NCBI GenBank assembly: GCA_905234075.1
Contig: CAJOGI010000005.1
Location: 62,001 to 126,000, forward strand
DNA length: 64,000 nt
Reading direction: 5' to 3'
Origin: an uncultured Synergistales bacterium
Lineage (GTDB): Bacteria; Synergistota; Synergistia; Synergistales; Aminobacteriaceae
Positions 53,522 to 61,761 of the stretch are shown in pieces. The translations under genes were made by a program, and so were the position numbers. Every line of letters begins with the position of its first letter. The stretch's first letter is position 1. The notes beneath the pieces were generated by a model. That model was not told the origin of the DNA. It made no database searches and saw only the letters and a list, made by a program, of their open reading frames with translations.

Positions 53522-54901
53522 ATGAAGGAATACCGCATTGAGCGCGACACTATGGGAGAAATAAAAGTCCCTGCCGAAAAATACTGGGGAGCGCAGACCG
53601 AACGGAGCCGCGAAAATTTTTGTATCGGCGTGGGAATTGAGACAATGCCGCGAGAAATTATTAACGCCTTCGGAATTTTGAAGAAAGCCGCTGCACGGGC
53701 GAATAATATTTTGAAGCCGGAGAAAATGACTTCAGAAAAGTTATCTTTAATAGAAAAGGCATCGGACGAAATAATTTCGGGCGAACTAATAGATCATTTT
53801 CCTTTAGTCGTGTGGCAGACGGGGAGCGGCACTCAATCGAACATGAACGCGAACGAAGTTATAGCTAATCGCGGAAACGAAATCGCCGGCAAAAAAATTT
53901 TGCACCCTAACGACGACGTAAACATGTCGCAGTCATCTAACGACACTTTCCCGACAGCTATGCACATCGCGGCGGTTATGGCACTCACGGAAAAATTAAT
54001 TCCGGCAGTTAATGAACTTGTCGAAACTTTCAAAGAACTTGAAGAAAAAAATAAATCAATCGTGAAGAGCGGACGAACTCATTTACAGGACGCAGTGCCT
54101 ATAAGTTTTTCGCAGGAGATTAGCGGCTGGCGGAGTTCTCTTGAACGCGGAACAGAATTAATAAATCTTTCAGTTAAATATTTACAGGAACTTGCGCTCG
54201 GCGGGACTGCTGTCGGGACGGGGTTAAATGCTCCGGCCGGCTTTGCTGAAAAAGCTGCTGAAGAAATTTCAAAGTTGACGGGCAAAAATTTTGTCAGCGC
54301 GAAAAATAAATTTCATGCCCTTACATCAAAAGATGAAATAACTTTTGCACACGGCGCGGTGAAATCTTTAGCTGCCGACATGATGAAAATAGCTAACGAC
54401 ATTCGCTGGCTTGCTTCGGGGCCTCGTTGCGGACTTGGAGAAATTTTTATCCCTGAGAACGAGCCGGGAAGTTCAATAATGCCGGGCAAAGTTAATCCCA
54501 CGCAGTGCGAACAGGTAACAATGGTAGCAGTTCAAATTATGGGAAATGACGCGGCTATAGGTTTTGCAGCATCGCAGGGAAATTTTGAATTAAATGTTTT
54601 CATGCCGGTGATTGCGTATAACTTTCTTCAGTCAGTGAGGCTTTTATCGGAGTCAATAATTTCTTTCAATAATAATTGCGTGAAGGGCATTGAAGCAAAT
54701 AAAGAGAGAATGAAAAAAAATCTTCATAACTCTTTAATGCTTGTAACGGCGTTAAATCCTTACATAGGCTACGAGAACGCAGCAAAGACGGCGAAACTTG
54801 CCTTCAAAGAAAATTTGAGCCTCAAAGAAGCCTGCGTTAAGTTAGGATTTTTAACGGCAGAACGTTTTGACGAAGTTTTCCACCCCGAAGAAATGATCTA
54901 A
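53522..54901 (+). CDS. fumC: Class II fumarate hydratase
   Basis: A 459-residue iron-independent fumarase interconverting fumarate and malate. Family motifs: [20 protein letters not shown] near 100-119, [13 protein letters not shown] near 138, [14 protein letters not shown] near 186 and the signature [15 protein letters not shown] near 319. Length is normal. It lies 4 bp after the IS630-OrfA-like gene and is probably cotranscribed with it. Fumarate could feed the periplasmic reductases at 39384-43218. Confidence 0.95.
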   Translation: MKEYRIERDTMGEIKVPAEKYWGAQTERSRENFCIGVGIETMPREIINAFGILKKAAARANNILKPEKMTSEKLSLIEKASDEIISGELIDHFPLVVWQTGSGTQSNMNANEVIANRGNEIAGKKILHPNDDVNMSQSSNDTFPTAMHIAAVMALTEKLIPAVNELVETFKELEEKNKSIVKSGRTHLQDAVPISFSQEISGWRSSLERGTELINLSVKYLQELALGGTAVGTGLNAPAGFAEKAAEEISKLTGKNFVSAKNKFHALTSKDEITFAHGAVKSLAADMMKIANDIRWLASGPRCGLGEIFIPENEPGSSIMPGKVNPTQCEQVTMVAVQIMGNDAAIGFAASQGNFELNVFMPVIAYNFLQSVRLLSESIISFNNNCVKGIEANKERMKKNLHNSLMLVTALNPYIGYENAAKTAKLAFKENLSLKEACVKLGFLTAERFDEVFHPEEMI

Positions 54902-54904
54902 TTC

Positions 54905-54930
54905 AGGTAGGAGGTAGGAGGTAGGAGTTA
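54905..54930 (+). repeat. Heptamer array between fumC and nikO
   Basis: Three TAGGAGG units plus TAGGAGT follow the fumC stop at a convergent junction. Confidence 0.75.
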
Positions 54931-55626
54931 AAAGAGTAATTTATTTTCTCTTAAAATTTTTTCGTCATTAAAAAGTTCGGGCAAAGCTCCACGCGCTGTT
55001 ATAAGTCCGTGCGACATTATAAGAGCGTAATTGCAGATTTCGAGAGCCATTTCTAAATCGTGAGTGGCTAGCAGAAAAGCCGTTTGAGTTTCCTTGAGAA
55101 AATTTATGACGCGCCGGCGTGCTGAAGGGTCAAGATTTGCGGTAGGTTCGTCGAGCAGTAATAACTCAGGGTCGGCCGCTAAAATTCCTGCGAAGGTTGC
55201 CATTCGTTTTTCGCCGCCCGATAATTTATGCGGAACTCTGAAAGCTAAATGCTCAATGCCCAGTGATTTTAATATCTTCATGGCCAGCGCGTGGGCTTCG
55301 TTATTTTTCATTCCGTAAGCAACGGGACTGAAGGCAACATCTTCAATAACACTCGGCATTAAAATTTGATCGTCAGCATCTTGAAAAATCAGTCCGGTTT
55401 TTTTTCGCCGTGTCTCAATATCTTCAGAGCCGTTGAAAAAAATTTTTCCGTCCGACTGCTCCATAGCTCCTGCGATTAATAATAAGAGCGTTGACTTTCC
55501 AGAGCCGTTTGCACCGACGAGAGCAATTTTTTCACTCTGATTAATTTCAAAACTAACGCCCTTTAATGCCTCATGCCCGTCAGGATATTTGTAGCGCAGT
55601 TCTTCTATATTTAGAAGTGTTTTCAT
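54928..55626 (-). CDS. nikO: Nickel ECF-type transporter ATPase NikO
   Basis: A 232-residue ABC ATPase of the CbiO/NikO group: Walker A GANGSGKSTLLLL near 38-50, Q-loop LIFQDADDQILMPSV, signature KLSGGEKRMATFAG and Walker B LLLLDEPTANLDPSARR. Last gene of the nikK-L-M-Q-O cluster on the minus strand. Energises metal import together with NikQ and the S-component NikM. Confidence 0.92.
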   Translation of the reverse strand: MKTLLNIEELRYKYPDGHEALKGVSFEINQSEKIALVGANGSGKSTLLLLIAGAMEQSDGKIFFNGSEDIETRRKKTGLIFQDADDQILMPSVIEDVAFSPVAYGMKNNEAHALAMKILKSLGIEHLAFRVPHKLSGGEKRMATFAGILAADPELLLLDEPTANLDPSARRRVINFLKETQTAFLLATHDLEMALEICNYALIMSHGLITARGALPELFNDEKILRENKLLF

Positions 55627-55628
55627 TC

Positions 55629-55663
55629 TTACTTCCTACCTCCTCCCTCCTAACTCCTAACTG
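55629..55663 (-). repeat. Heptamer array between nikQ and nikO
   Basis: On the minus strand five TTAGGAG/GAGGAGG/TAGGAAG units overlap the end of nikQ and lead up to the nikO ATG at 55626, supplying GGAGG-type sequences. Confidence 0.75.
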
Positions 55664-56210
55664 AATTAAATCCCTCAAAGCCTCCGCGACATTTTATGGC
55701 ACGTTCAATTTTTTCGCTCCTGTCCGCAGCCTGCATTAAGACCGAGCCTGTTACATAAGTAAATGATTTAATTTTCATTTTCGGAGCGCGGAGTTTTAAG
55801 GAAATCAAAGCCGAGTCAAATCTTTCTTTCAAGATAAAAATTCCCCGAAACGTCAATAAAATTAAAATTCTTAATTTTTCAGGAACTTTCAAAAATAAAA
55901 GAACTTCGTAAACTCCCGAAAATCCCATCGGAAAAACGAGAGCCGCAAAAATTATATAAATCATGTTCACTCTCAGGGCGATTAAAATTCCCGTGAAAAT
56001 TCCTTCGCGCATGTCGGGCCAAGTCAGAGCGAGAGAAATTATCACGATTAAATTTATAATGTTGAGGCGCAGAAGAAATTTTATGAAATCTTTTTTGAAA
56101 AATACCGCCGCTATTAAAAATTCAACGGCAAGCAAAAAAATATTTTCGCTCATCGAAACAATTAACGCATAAAAAAACGCAGATAAAAATTTTTTCTTGT
56201 TATCTCCCAT
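55650..56210 (-). CDS. nikQ: Nickel ECF-type transporter T-component NikQ
   Basis: A 186-residue membrane protein of the CbiQ/EcfT family with about five membrane segments and the cytoplasmic coupling motif region LRAPKMKIKSFTYVTGSVLMQAADRSEKIERAIKCRGG; the end matches the EcfT Ala-Arg-Gly-type coupling helix. It is short compared with the usual 220-260 residues, with a brief N-terminus. Links NikM to the NikO ATPase. Confidence 0.85.
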   Translation of the reverse strand: MGDNKKKFLSAFFYALIVSMSENIFLLAVEFLIAAVFFKKDFIKFLLRLNIINLIVIISLALTWPDMREGIFTGILIALRVNMIYIIFAALVFPMGFSGVYEVLLFLKVPEKLRILILLTFRGIFILKERFDSALISLKLRAPKMKIKSFTYVTGSVLMQAADRSEKIERAIKCRGGFEGFNSVRS

Positions 56211-56241
56211 AACTCCTACCTCCTACCTCCTAACTCCTACT
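56211..56241 (-). repeat. Heptamer array between nikM and nikQ
   Basis: Four TAGGAGT/TAGGAGG units on the minus strand fill the whole gap between nikM and nikQ and supply the Shine-Dalgarno for nikQ. Confidence 0.75.
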
Positions 56242-56840
56242 TAAATTAAAAACTCCGGCGCGGCTTTTTTCAGCCACGTAATTAAAAACGCGGTCGCGGC
56301 ACCTTCAATCAATGCTAAAGGAACGTGAGCGGCTAATAAAATTTTTACGGCACCTAAAAAATTTTTGTCAGTCAGTCCTAAAAAAATTCCTGCGATTGAC
56401 GCGGCCATGATGACGGCGATAAATCCTGCAATGAATGAAAAAATTATTACGCGGGATTTTTTTTCGGTGTCCTTTATCAATTTTCCGAACGCTAAATAAA
56501 CGAACAGAGCCGGGAAAGCCATTGCAAAGCAGTTCGCGCCTAACACGACAAGCCCCCCGAAATGAAATAAAACCGCCTGCAATAAAAGAGCCGTGAAAAT
56601 TGCCGGAAAAGCTCCGTAACCTAAAATAATTCCCATAGGGGCAATGAAAGATAAATGCGTTGAGCTTGGCCCTATGCGAATATTCACGAGGGACGCAAGA
56701 AAAAACGCCGACGATAACAACGCCGTCCGCACGATTTTATAATCCGAAGTTTTTTTCAGACCTAAAGAAATTCCTGCGCATGTTCCGATCCAGCCGGCCG
56801 CTAAAATACTTCCTGATAAAACGCCTTCACTTATGTGCAT
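56241..56840 (-). CDS. nikM: Nickel-specific S-component NikM
   Basis: A 199-residue CbiM/NikM protein. The Met-His N-terminus (MHISEGVL) supplies the buried metal-binding amine and His2. GPSSTHLSFIAPMGIILGYGAF near 57-78 and a following LLLQAVLFHFGG carry the other conserved His ligands. It has about six to seven membrane segments. Nickel rather than cobalt is inferred from the nikK/nikL partners. It overlaps nikL by 14 bp. Confidence 0.92.
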   Translation of the reverse strand: MHISEGVLSGSILAAGWIGTCAGISLGLKKTSDYKIVRTALLSSAFFLASLVNIRIGPSSTHLSFIAPMGIILGYGAFPAIFTALLLQAVLFHFGGLVVLGANCFAMAFPALFVYLAFGKLIKDTEKKSRVIIFSFIAGFIAVIMAASIAGIFLGLTDKNFLGAVKILLAAHVPLALIEGAATAFLITWLKKAAPEFLI

Positions 56841-57339
56841 GATTTTTCAGGTAGGAGTTAGGAGTTAGGAGGTAGGAGTTTTTTTTAATTCTCACTAGCA
56901 TCGCTAAATTAAAAATTAAACTCACGCCCAGCAAAGCTCTTATAAAAAGTTCAAAGCCCTGCGGAGAATTATTTTCGTAATTTTCTTTTATATCTATCAT
57001 TTTATTTTCGCCCGTCAAAAATTCCTGAGTGATTTCAATTTTTGCCTCGCACCTGTGGCCTTCCTCGTCCTGAACGACAACGCGCCACTCTCCTGAAACA
57101 TCAGGAATAAAAGCAAAACGCCCCTGCTCGTCCGTCCGTCCTGATTGAACTGCAAATTTTTTGTCATTCGGTGAAAAAACTTTTGCTTCTCGATAGCTCA
57201 TCTTTTCGCCGGTCGAATAAAAAAATTCTAACGGGACGGCCCTTAATGAAATTTCCCGGTAGCCCACGCCGTGAGCATAACCGGGATTTTCATTAAAGCA
57301 AAGAAAAATTGAAAAGGTAATGAAAAAAATTTTTTTCAT
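56827..57339 (-). CDS. nikL: Nickel transporter accessory protein NikL
   Basis: A 170-residue exported, membrane-anchored protein: signal peptide (1-22, ending GYAHG), a beta-sandwich domain of carboxypeptidase-regulatory type (about 45-105, SGRTDEQGRFAFIPDVSGEWRV) and one C-terminal membrane helix (about 130-150). This is the NikL layout of NikKLMQO systems, where it replaces NikN. The C-terminal 20 residues (SYLLTPNSYLKN...) come from a heptamer array read on the strand opposite to the usual coding sense. Confidence 0.82.
   Translation of the reverse strand: MKKIFFITFSIFLCFNENPGYAHGVGYREISLRAVPLEFFYSTGEKMSYREAKVFSPNDKKFAVQSGRTDEQGRFAFIPDVSGEWRVVVQDEEGHRCEAKIEITQEFLTGENKMIDIKENYENNSPQGFELFIRALLGVSLIFNLAMLVRIKKNSYLLTPNSYLKNHAHK
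56850..56880 (-). repeat. Heptamer array encoding the NikL C-terminus
   Basis: TTAGGAG units (plus orientation) are translated on the minus strand as LLTPNSYL within nikL, just before nikM. The nikM start lies only 10 bp further on. Confidence 0.7.
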
Positions 57340-57345
57340 GAAAAA

Positions 57346-58131
57346 TTACTTGACTTCAAATAATAAAAACGCTCTCAAAGTTAAATGGTCGTAATCGCCC
57401 TCAACTCCGGGCAGTCCGCCCTGATACGCTCTTATGCCCCACAAGCCGGGAGCTGTGATTTTCACGTGAGCTTCTCCGTTCTCTGCTTCGGTGTAATAAG
57501 CGTAGGTGTTCTCATATTCAGTTACGAAGCCGTCATAAGTTGCCCAGACCGGGCCGGTGTAAGGCTGTCCGTTCAATAAAATTTTCACGTCGAAATATTC
57601 TCCGGCTTTCGCGTCCGCAGGGTTAGTAACGGGAATAATCTCAAGCGGGTGTCCGAGAACTTGAGCAAAATTTTTATCTTCTTTGGAAGTGTTGAAAATT
57701 GCCTTAGCGTACTTATCATTTTTTGTCGCTGAAAGAACTTTCAAGCCTTGAGCTTCTAAATCTTTTCTCGCTCCTGTCTTTCCGCCCTCGTTCGTTACGC
57801 ACCACGACTCGCCGTCCTTAACCGCAGCGACAATAAACGAGCCCGATAAATCTTTCGGCGTTACTGAAAAATCGATCCATAATTTTTCGTCATTGCCTGT
57901 AATTTTTGACTCGATGAATTTTCCGTCCTCAATGATCCCTGCTTTGACTCGTGAAAGAGTTTCGACTTCTTCAGGCACGATGAATTTGTGAGCCGATTGA
58001 ACGGTGAGCGCAAACGGCTTTCCGGCTTCGAGTTCTGAGTTTGCGACGTTCTTTATCGTAAGTTCATGAGCAAACGCCGGAAGTGCGAATAGTGAAAAAA
58101 TAAGTGCCGCTGTTATAATACGTTTTAACAT
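57346..58131 (-). CDS. nikK: DUF4198-type periplasmic nickel-transport protein NikK
   Basis: A 261-residue exported protein with signal peptide (1-22, ending PAFAH); His23 directly follows the cleavage site, a feature of metal-handling DUF4198 proteins. Two beta-rich domains follow, with KAGEYFDVKILLNGQPYTGPVW near 175-196 and a C-terminal DYDHLTLRAFLLFEVK. It is the first gene of nikKLMQO and probably delivers Ni to NikM. Its Shine-Dalgarno lies inside a hairpin (58141-58184). Confidence 0.85.
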   Translation of the reverse strand: MLKRIITAALIFSLFALPAFAHELTIKNVANSELEAGKPFALTVQSAHKFIVPEEVETLSRVKAGIIEDGKFIESKITGNDEKLWIDFSVTPKDLSGSFIVAAVKDGESWCVTNEGGKTGARKDLEAQGLKVLSATKNDKYAKAIFNTSKEDKNFAQVLGHPLEIIPVTNPADAKAGEYFDVKILLNGQPYTGPVWATYDGFVTEYENTYAYYTEAENGEAHVKITAPGLWGIRAYQGGLPGVEGDYDHLTLRAFLLFEVK

Positions 58132-58184
58132 GAAAAAAAACCTCCGTATGAAAAATTTTTTGAGAATAATTTTTTCAACGGAGG
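58132..58184 (-). terminator. Hairpin with U-tract that encloses the nikK Shine-Dalgarno
   Basis: On the minus strand CCTCCGT (58184-58178) pairs with ACGGAGG (58147-58141), extended by GAAAAA/TTTTTC pairs, and is followed by eight T and then the nikK ATG. It is at once an intrinsic terminator after mazG and a structure sequestering the nikK ribosome-binding site. Confidence 0.7.
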
Positions 58185-58235
58185 AATAATAACACGATTA
58201 ATAAAAAAAATATTACGCTATTTTTGCTGATTGCT

Positions 58236-59042
58236 TTAATTTAATTTTTCAGCGGCCTTTGCTTCGTTCCAAAACTTATCTAATTCTTCGAGGGTGTAGT
58301 CAGAAATATTTTTGCCCTCATTACGTGCTGAGTCTTCCATAAATTCAAAACGCCTCTTGAATTTATTGCACACGCCGTTTAATGCTGCGTCCGGGTCAAC
58401 GCCCAGCCTTCTAGCTAAATTCACCGTCATGAATAAAACGTCGCCTAACTCGTCAGCAACATGAGCAGGATTATTTTCTTTTGCGGCTTCTTTCAGTTCG
58501 TTTATTTCCTCGTCGAGTTTTGCAAATAACGGCTCCGGGCTCCCCTTAGGCCAGTCAAAACCTACGTGAGCGGCCTTGCCCTGTATCCTGTTAGCCTTTA
58601 ACAGCGGCGGAAGACCGTCGGGAACTCCGGCTAATATTGAAAGATTTTCGTGCTTTTCTTTACGCTCTTGAGATTTAATTTTCTCCCAGTTCTTTAATAC
58701 CTCGTCGCTGTCTTTTGCTTCGACATCTCCGAAAACGTGAGGGTGTCTGCGGATTAATTTATCGCAGATTGCCCGTACTACGTCGCTCATGTCAAAGTCG
58801 CCGCGTTCTTTCGCAAGCTGTGCAACAAAAACGACCTGCAATAATAAATCTCCGGCTTCTTCTTTAATATTTTGAATGTCGCCTTTTGTGATAGCGTCGG
58901 CAAGTTCGTAGGCTTCTTCGGTTATAGGCGTGCGGAGTGTTTCGAGAGTCTGCTTTCTGTCCCAAGGGCAGCCGTCAGGAGCACGCAGACGTTCGATAAT
59001 ATTTACGATTTCGTCAAAATAATGCGGAGTGTTTATCTTAAT
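58236..59042 (-). CDS. mazG: Nucleoside triphosphate pyrophosphohydrolase MazG, non-AUG start
   Basis: A two-domain MazG of about 268 residues. N-terminal domain: RLRAPDGCPWDRKQTL, then ITEEAYELADAI and EEAGDLLLQVVF (EExxE and ExxD metal sites). C-terminal domain: KLDEEINELKEA and ADELGDVLFMTVNLARRLG. It hydrolyses NTPs and ppGpp-like alarmones. The frame is open back to a TGA at 59045-59043, but the only possible starts before conserved residues are ATT 59042 or ATA 59036. A TTG at 58841 would delete the first catalytic half. Start uncertain. Confidence 0.85.
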   Translation of the reverse strand: MKINTPHYFDEIVNIIERLRAPDGCPWDRKQTLETLRTPITEEAYELADAITKGDIQNIKEEAGDLLLQVVFVAQLAKERGDFDMSDVVRAICDKLIRRHPHVFGDVEAKDSDEVLKNWEKIKSQERKEKHENLSILAGVPDGLPPLLKANRIQGKAAHVGFDWPKGSPEPLFAKLDEEINELKEAAKENNPAHVADELGDVLFMTVNLARRLGVDPDAALNGVCNKFKRRFEFMEDSARNEGKNISDYTLEELDKFWNEAKAAEKLN

Positions 59043-59065
59043 TCACTTCTTTTCTTGATTTTAAT

Positions 59066-59141
59066 TAAGAATTAGGAAGTGGAAAACAAAAAAACTCCTA
59101 CTTCCTAACTCCTAATTCCTACCTGTTCCTAACTCCTACTT
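59066..59141. repeat. Inverted heptamer arrays between leuS and mazG
   Basis: GAATTAGGAAGT (59070-59081) faces a reverse block of TCCTAAC/TCCTACT units (59095-59141). The leuS stop codon (TAG) is itself part of a unit. Confidence 0.75.
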
Positions 59142-61625
59142 CACGACAATATTAACAAGTTTATTAGGAACGGAAATGACTTTTACAATTTCTTTGTCTG
59201 CTATTTTTTCAATCATGAAGGGCTCGGACAAAATACTCTTCTCGAGTTCTTCTTTTGACATTCCGGCAGGACGCTCGAATTTTCCGCGAACTTTGCCGTT
59301 AATCTGTCCGACTACCGTAACGCTGTCGAGCGTCATTGCTTTTTTATCGGCGGCAGGCCAAGCCTCAAGGCAGAGCATTTTTTCATTGCCTAACATTTCC
59401 CAGAGTTCCTCAGTAATATGAGGGCAGAAAGGCGACAGGCAGTTTAATAACGTGTTGACGGCCTCGCGCTTTAATTCCCACGCCTCCGGGCTTGCGTCAT
59501 TGAGCGAATAAATCGCGTTCGTTAGCTCCATTAAACGGGCTATCGCGGTGTTAAATTGCTTCTCGTCAAAAATATCATGCGTAACGCTGTCAACAGTCGT
59601 GTGAATTTTTCGCTTGAAATCACGTAAAGCCGGAGCTTTTATTTCGTCCATTGAAATAATTTTATTTCCGTAGGCTTTCAGATTTTCGCAGTTCTCTTCA
59701 ACATAACGCCAGACTCTGTTCAAAAATCTGTGCGCACCCTCGACGTTTCTGTCAGACCACTCTAAATCATTATTAGGCGGAGCGGCGAACAAAATAAATA
59801 ACCTCACCGTGTCCGCGCCGTACTTCTTTACGATTTCAGTCGGATCTACGGTGTTGCCGAGCGACTTTGACATTTTCGCGCCGTCCTTGATTACCATTCC
59901 TTGAGTTAATAATCTCGTGAAAGGCTCGCGGTATTCAGTGAGGCCGATGTCAGTTAAGAACTTCGCAAAAAATCTCGCGTAAATTAAATGCAGGCAGGCA
60001 TGTTCAATTCCGCCTATATATTGATCGACCGGCATCCAGTAATCTACGTCGGACTTCTCAAACGGTCTCTTATCATCGCCGGGCGAGCAGTATCTGTCGA
60101 AATACCATGACGAGCAGAAGAACGTGTCCATAGTGTCAGCCTCGCGCACGGCCGGGCCTCCGCAGTGAGGGCATGTCGTGTTCAAAAAGTCCGGGCGGTC
60201 TAATAACGGCGAGTGCCCGACCTCTTTAACCTCAACGTCTTCAGGAAGCCTCACGGGCAAATCTTCTTCAGGGACGGGGACGACTCCGCACTTGTCGCAA
60301 TAAACGAACGGGATAGGCGTTCCCCAGTATCTTTGACGCGAGATTAACCAGTCTCGTAATTTGAAATTAACTTCGCGCTTGCAGATGCCTTTTGCTTCTC
60401 CCCAGTCGATCATTTTTTTGATTGCTTCGGAGGTTTTCATGCCGTCAAATTCGCCGGAGTTGCAGGCTATGCCGTCCTCAGTGAAGGCTTCTTTCATTGT
60501 CGCGCCGTCAAGTTTTTCGCCGTTCTCTGGATTTATAACGGGGATAATCGGAATATTATATTTTCTGCAAAAATCAAAGTCGCGTGTGTCGTGAGCAGGG
60601 ACTCCCATAATCGCTCCCGTGCCGTAGTCAATTAAAATGTAATTCGCTATCCAGATAGGAATTTTTTTGCCGTTCACGGGGTTAATTCCATAGAAGGGAG
60701 TTTTGAAACCTAACTTTTCCGCTTTTGCGTCGGAGCGTTCAATCGAACTTTGAGAGCTGACTTTTTTAATAAACTCGTCTAATTTTTCCGCGTCTTCTCT
60801 GCTCATTGCCGTATGCATTTTTTTAACGAGTTCATGCTCAGGAGCAAGCGCGATGAAAGTTACGCCGTAAATCGTATCAAAGCGCGTTGTGAATGCTTCA
60901 AGCTCGTAATCAAGTTCGGGAAGTTTGAAAGAAAGTTTTGCGCCCTCGCTGCGTCCGATCCAGTTCGTCTGCATTATCCTGACTCTTTCGGGCCAGCCGC
61001 CTAAATCTTTTTCAATGTCGTCTAATAATTCCTGCGCGTAGTCCGTGATTTTTATAAACCACTGCTTGAGATTTTTTTTCGTTACGGGATTCTTGCAACG
61101 CCAGCAGCAGCCCTCTTCTACCTGCTCATTAGCCAAGACCGTTCCGCAGTGTTCGCACCAGTTGACGGGGGCTTCCTTCTGAAAGACTATTCCCCTCTTA
61201 TACATCTGAAGGAATATCCACTGATTCCATTTATAATATTCGGGAAGGCAAGTTATAGCTTCGCGCTTCCAGTCGTAACTGTAGCCCATGCGCTTTAACT
61301 GCTCTGTCATGTAAGCAATATTCGAGAGCGTCCAGTCGTGAGGCTTCGTCTTATATTTAATTGCGGCGTTCTCCGCCGGCATACCGAACGAGTCGAAGCC
61401 GATAGTGTATAAAACATTTTTCCCGTTCTTTCTCAAAAAACGCGCAAGCACATCGCCTATCGAGTAGTTTCTGATATGGCCCATGTGTAAGGCTCCGCTT
61501 GGGTACGGGAACATTTCGAGGCAGAAAAATTTTTCTTTTGAAGGGTCGGTTTCAGCTTCAAAGCAATGAGACGCGCTCCAGCGTTCCTGCCATTTTTTTT
61601 CTATGCTGTCAAAATCATAAGGCAT
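59136..61625 (-). CDS. leuS: Leucyl-tRNA synthetase
   Basis: An 829-residue class I synthetase: [16 protein letters not shown] (HIGH motif) near 38-53, the CP1 editing domain with TRFDTIYG and the conserved Asp in [16 protein letters not shown], zinc cysteines near CPHCGGPA, and KMSKS ([10 protein letters not shown]) near 575. Of normal length. No T-box leader: a TATAAT on the minus strand at 61671-61666 leaves only ~35 nt of leader. Confidence 0.97.
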   Translation of the reverse strand: MPYDFDSIEKKWQERWSASHCFEAETDPSKEKFFCLEMFPYPSGALHMGHIRNYSIGDVLARFLRKNGKNVLYTIGFDSFGMPAENAAIKYKTKPHDWTLSNIAYMTEQLKRMGYSYDWKREAITCLPEYYKWNQWIFLQMYKRGIVFQKEAPVNWCEHCGTVLANEQVEEGCCWRCKNPVTKKNLKQWFIKITDYAQELLDDIEKDLGGWPERVRIMQTNWIGRSEGAKLSFKLPELDYELEAFTTRFDTIYGVTFIALAPEHELVKKMHTAMSREDAEKLDEFIKKVSSQSSIERSDAKAEKLGFKTPFYGINPVNGKKIPIWIANYILIDYGTGAIMGVPAHDTRDFDFCRKYNIPIIPVINPENGEKLDGATMKEAFTEDGIACNSGEFDGMKTSEAIKKMIDWGEAKGICKREVNFKLRDWLISRQRYWGTPIPFVYCDKCGVVPVPEEDLPVRLPEDVEVKEVGHSPLLDRPDFLNTTCPHCGGPAVREADTMDTFFCSSWYFDRYCSPGDDKRPFEKSDVDYWMPVDQYIGGIEHACLHLIYARFFAKFLTDIGLTEYREPFTRLLTQGMVIKDGAKMSKSLGNTVDPTEIVKKYGADTVRLFILFAAPPNNDLEWSDRNVEGAHRFLNRVWRYVEENCENLKAYGNKIISMDEIKAPALRDFKRKIHTTVDSVTHDIFDEKQFNTAIARLMELTNAIYSLNDASPEAWELKREAVNTLLNCLSPFCPHITEELWEMLGNEKMLCLEAWPAADKKAMTLDSVTVVGQINGKVRGKFERPAGMSKEELEKSILSEPFMIEKIADKEIVKVISVPNKLVNIVVK

Positions 61626-61665
61626 TAAAAAATTCAGACCTCCGTTTATAAATATTTTTCTCGAA

Positions 61666-61671
61666 ATTATA
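61666..61671 (-). promoter_or_regulatory. leuS promoter -10 box
   Basis: TATAAT on the minus strand 41 bp before the leuS ATG, with AACGGAGG just upstream of the start codon. The -35 is weak. Confidence 0.5.
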
Positions 61672-61695
61672 CCTTGTTTTTTAAGTTAAAAATTG

Positions 61696-61728
61696 TGCTA
61701 AAATTTTTCCGCTGAAAAAACTTTCAGC
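61696..61728 (+). promoter_or_regulatory. Promoter and 5' hairpin of the surface-protein gene
   Basis: TGC-TAAAAT (61696-61704) is an extended -10 element. A 7-bp hairpin GCTGAAA/TTTCAGC (61711-61728) would form at the very 5' end of the mRNA, followed by AAAGGAGG before ATG 61762. Confidence 0.5.
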
Positions 61729-61761
61729 AAGTTAAAAATTTTGATTAAAGGAGGTTTTTTC

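Noticed and set aside
1421-59141. Heptamer arrays considered as CRISPR or telomere-like repeats
   Set aside because: Units are 7 bp without spacers, there are no cas genes, and they are scattered internally at gene ends.
61626-61761. T-box leader for leuS
   Set aside because: The predicted leader is only about 35 nt and no T-box sequence or specifier hairpin is seen.
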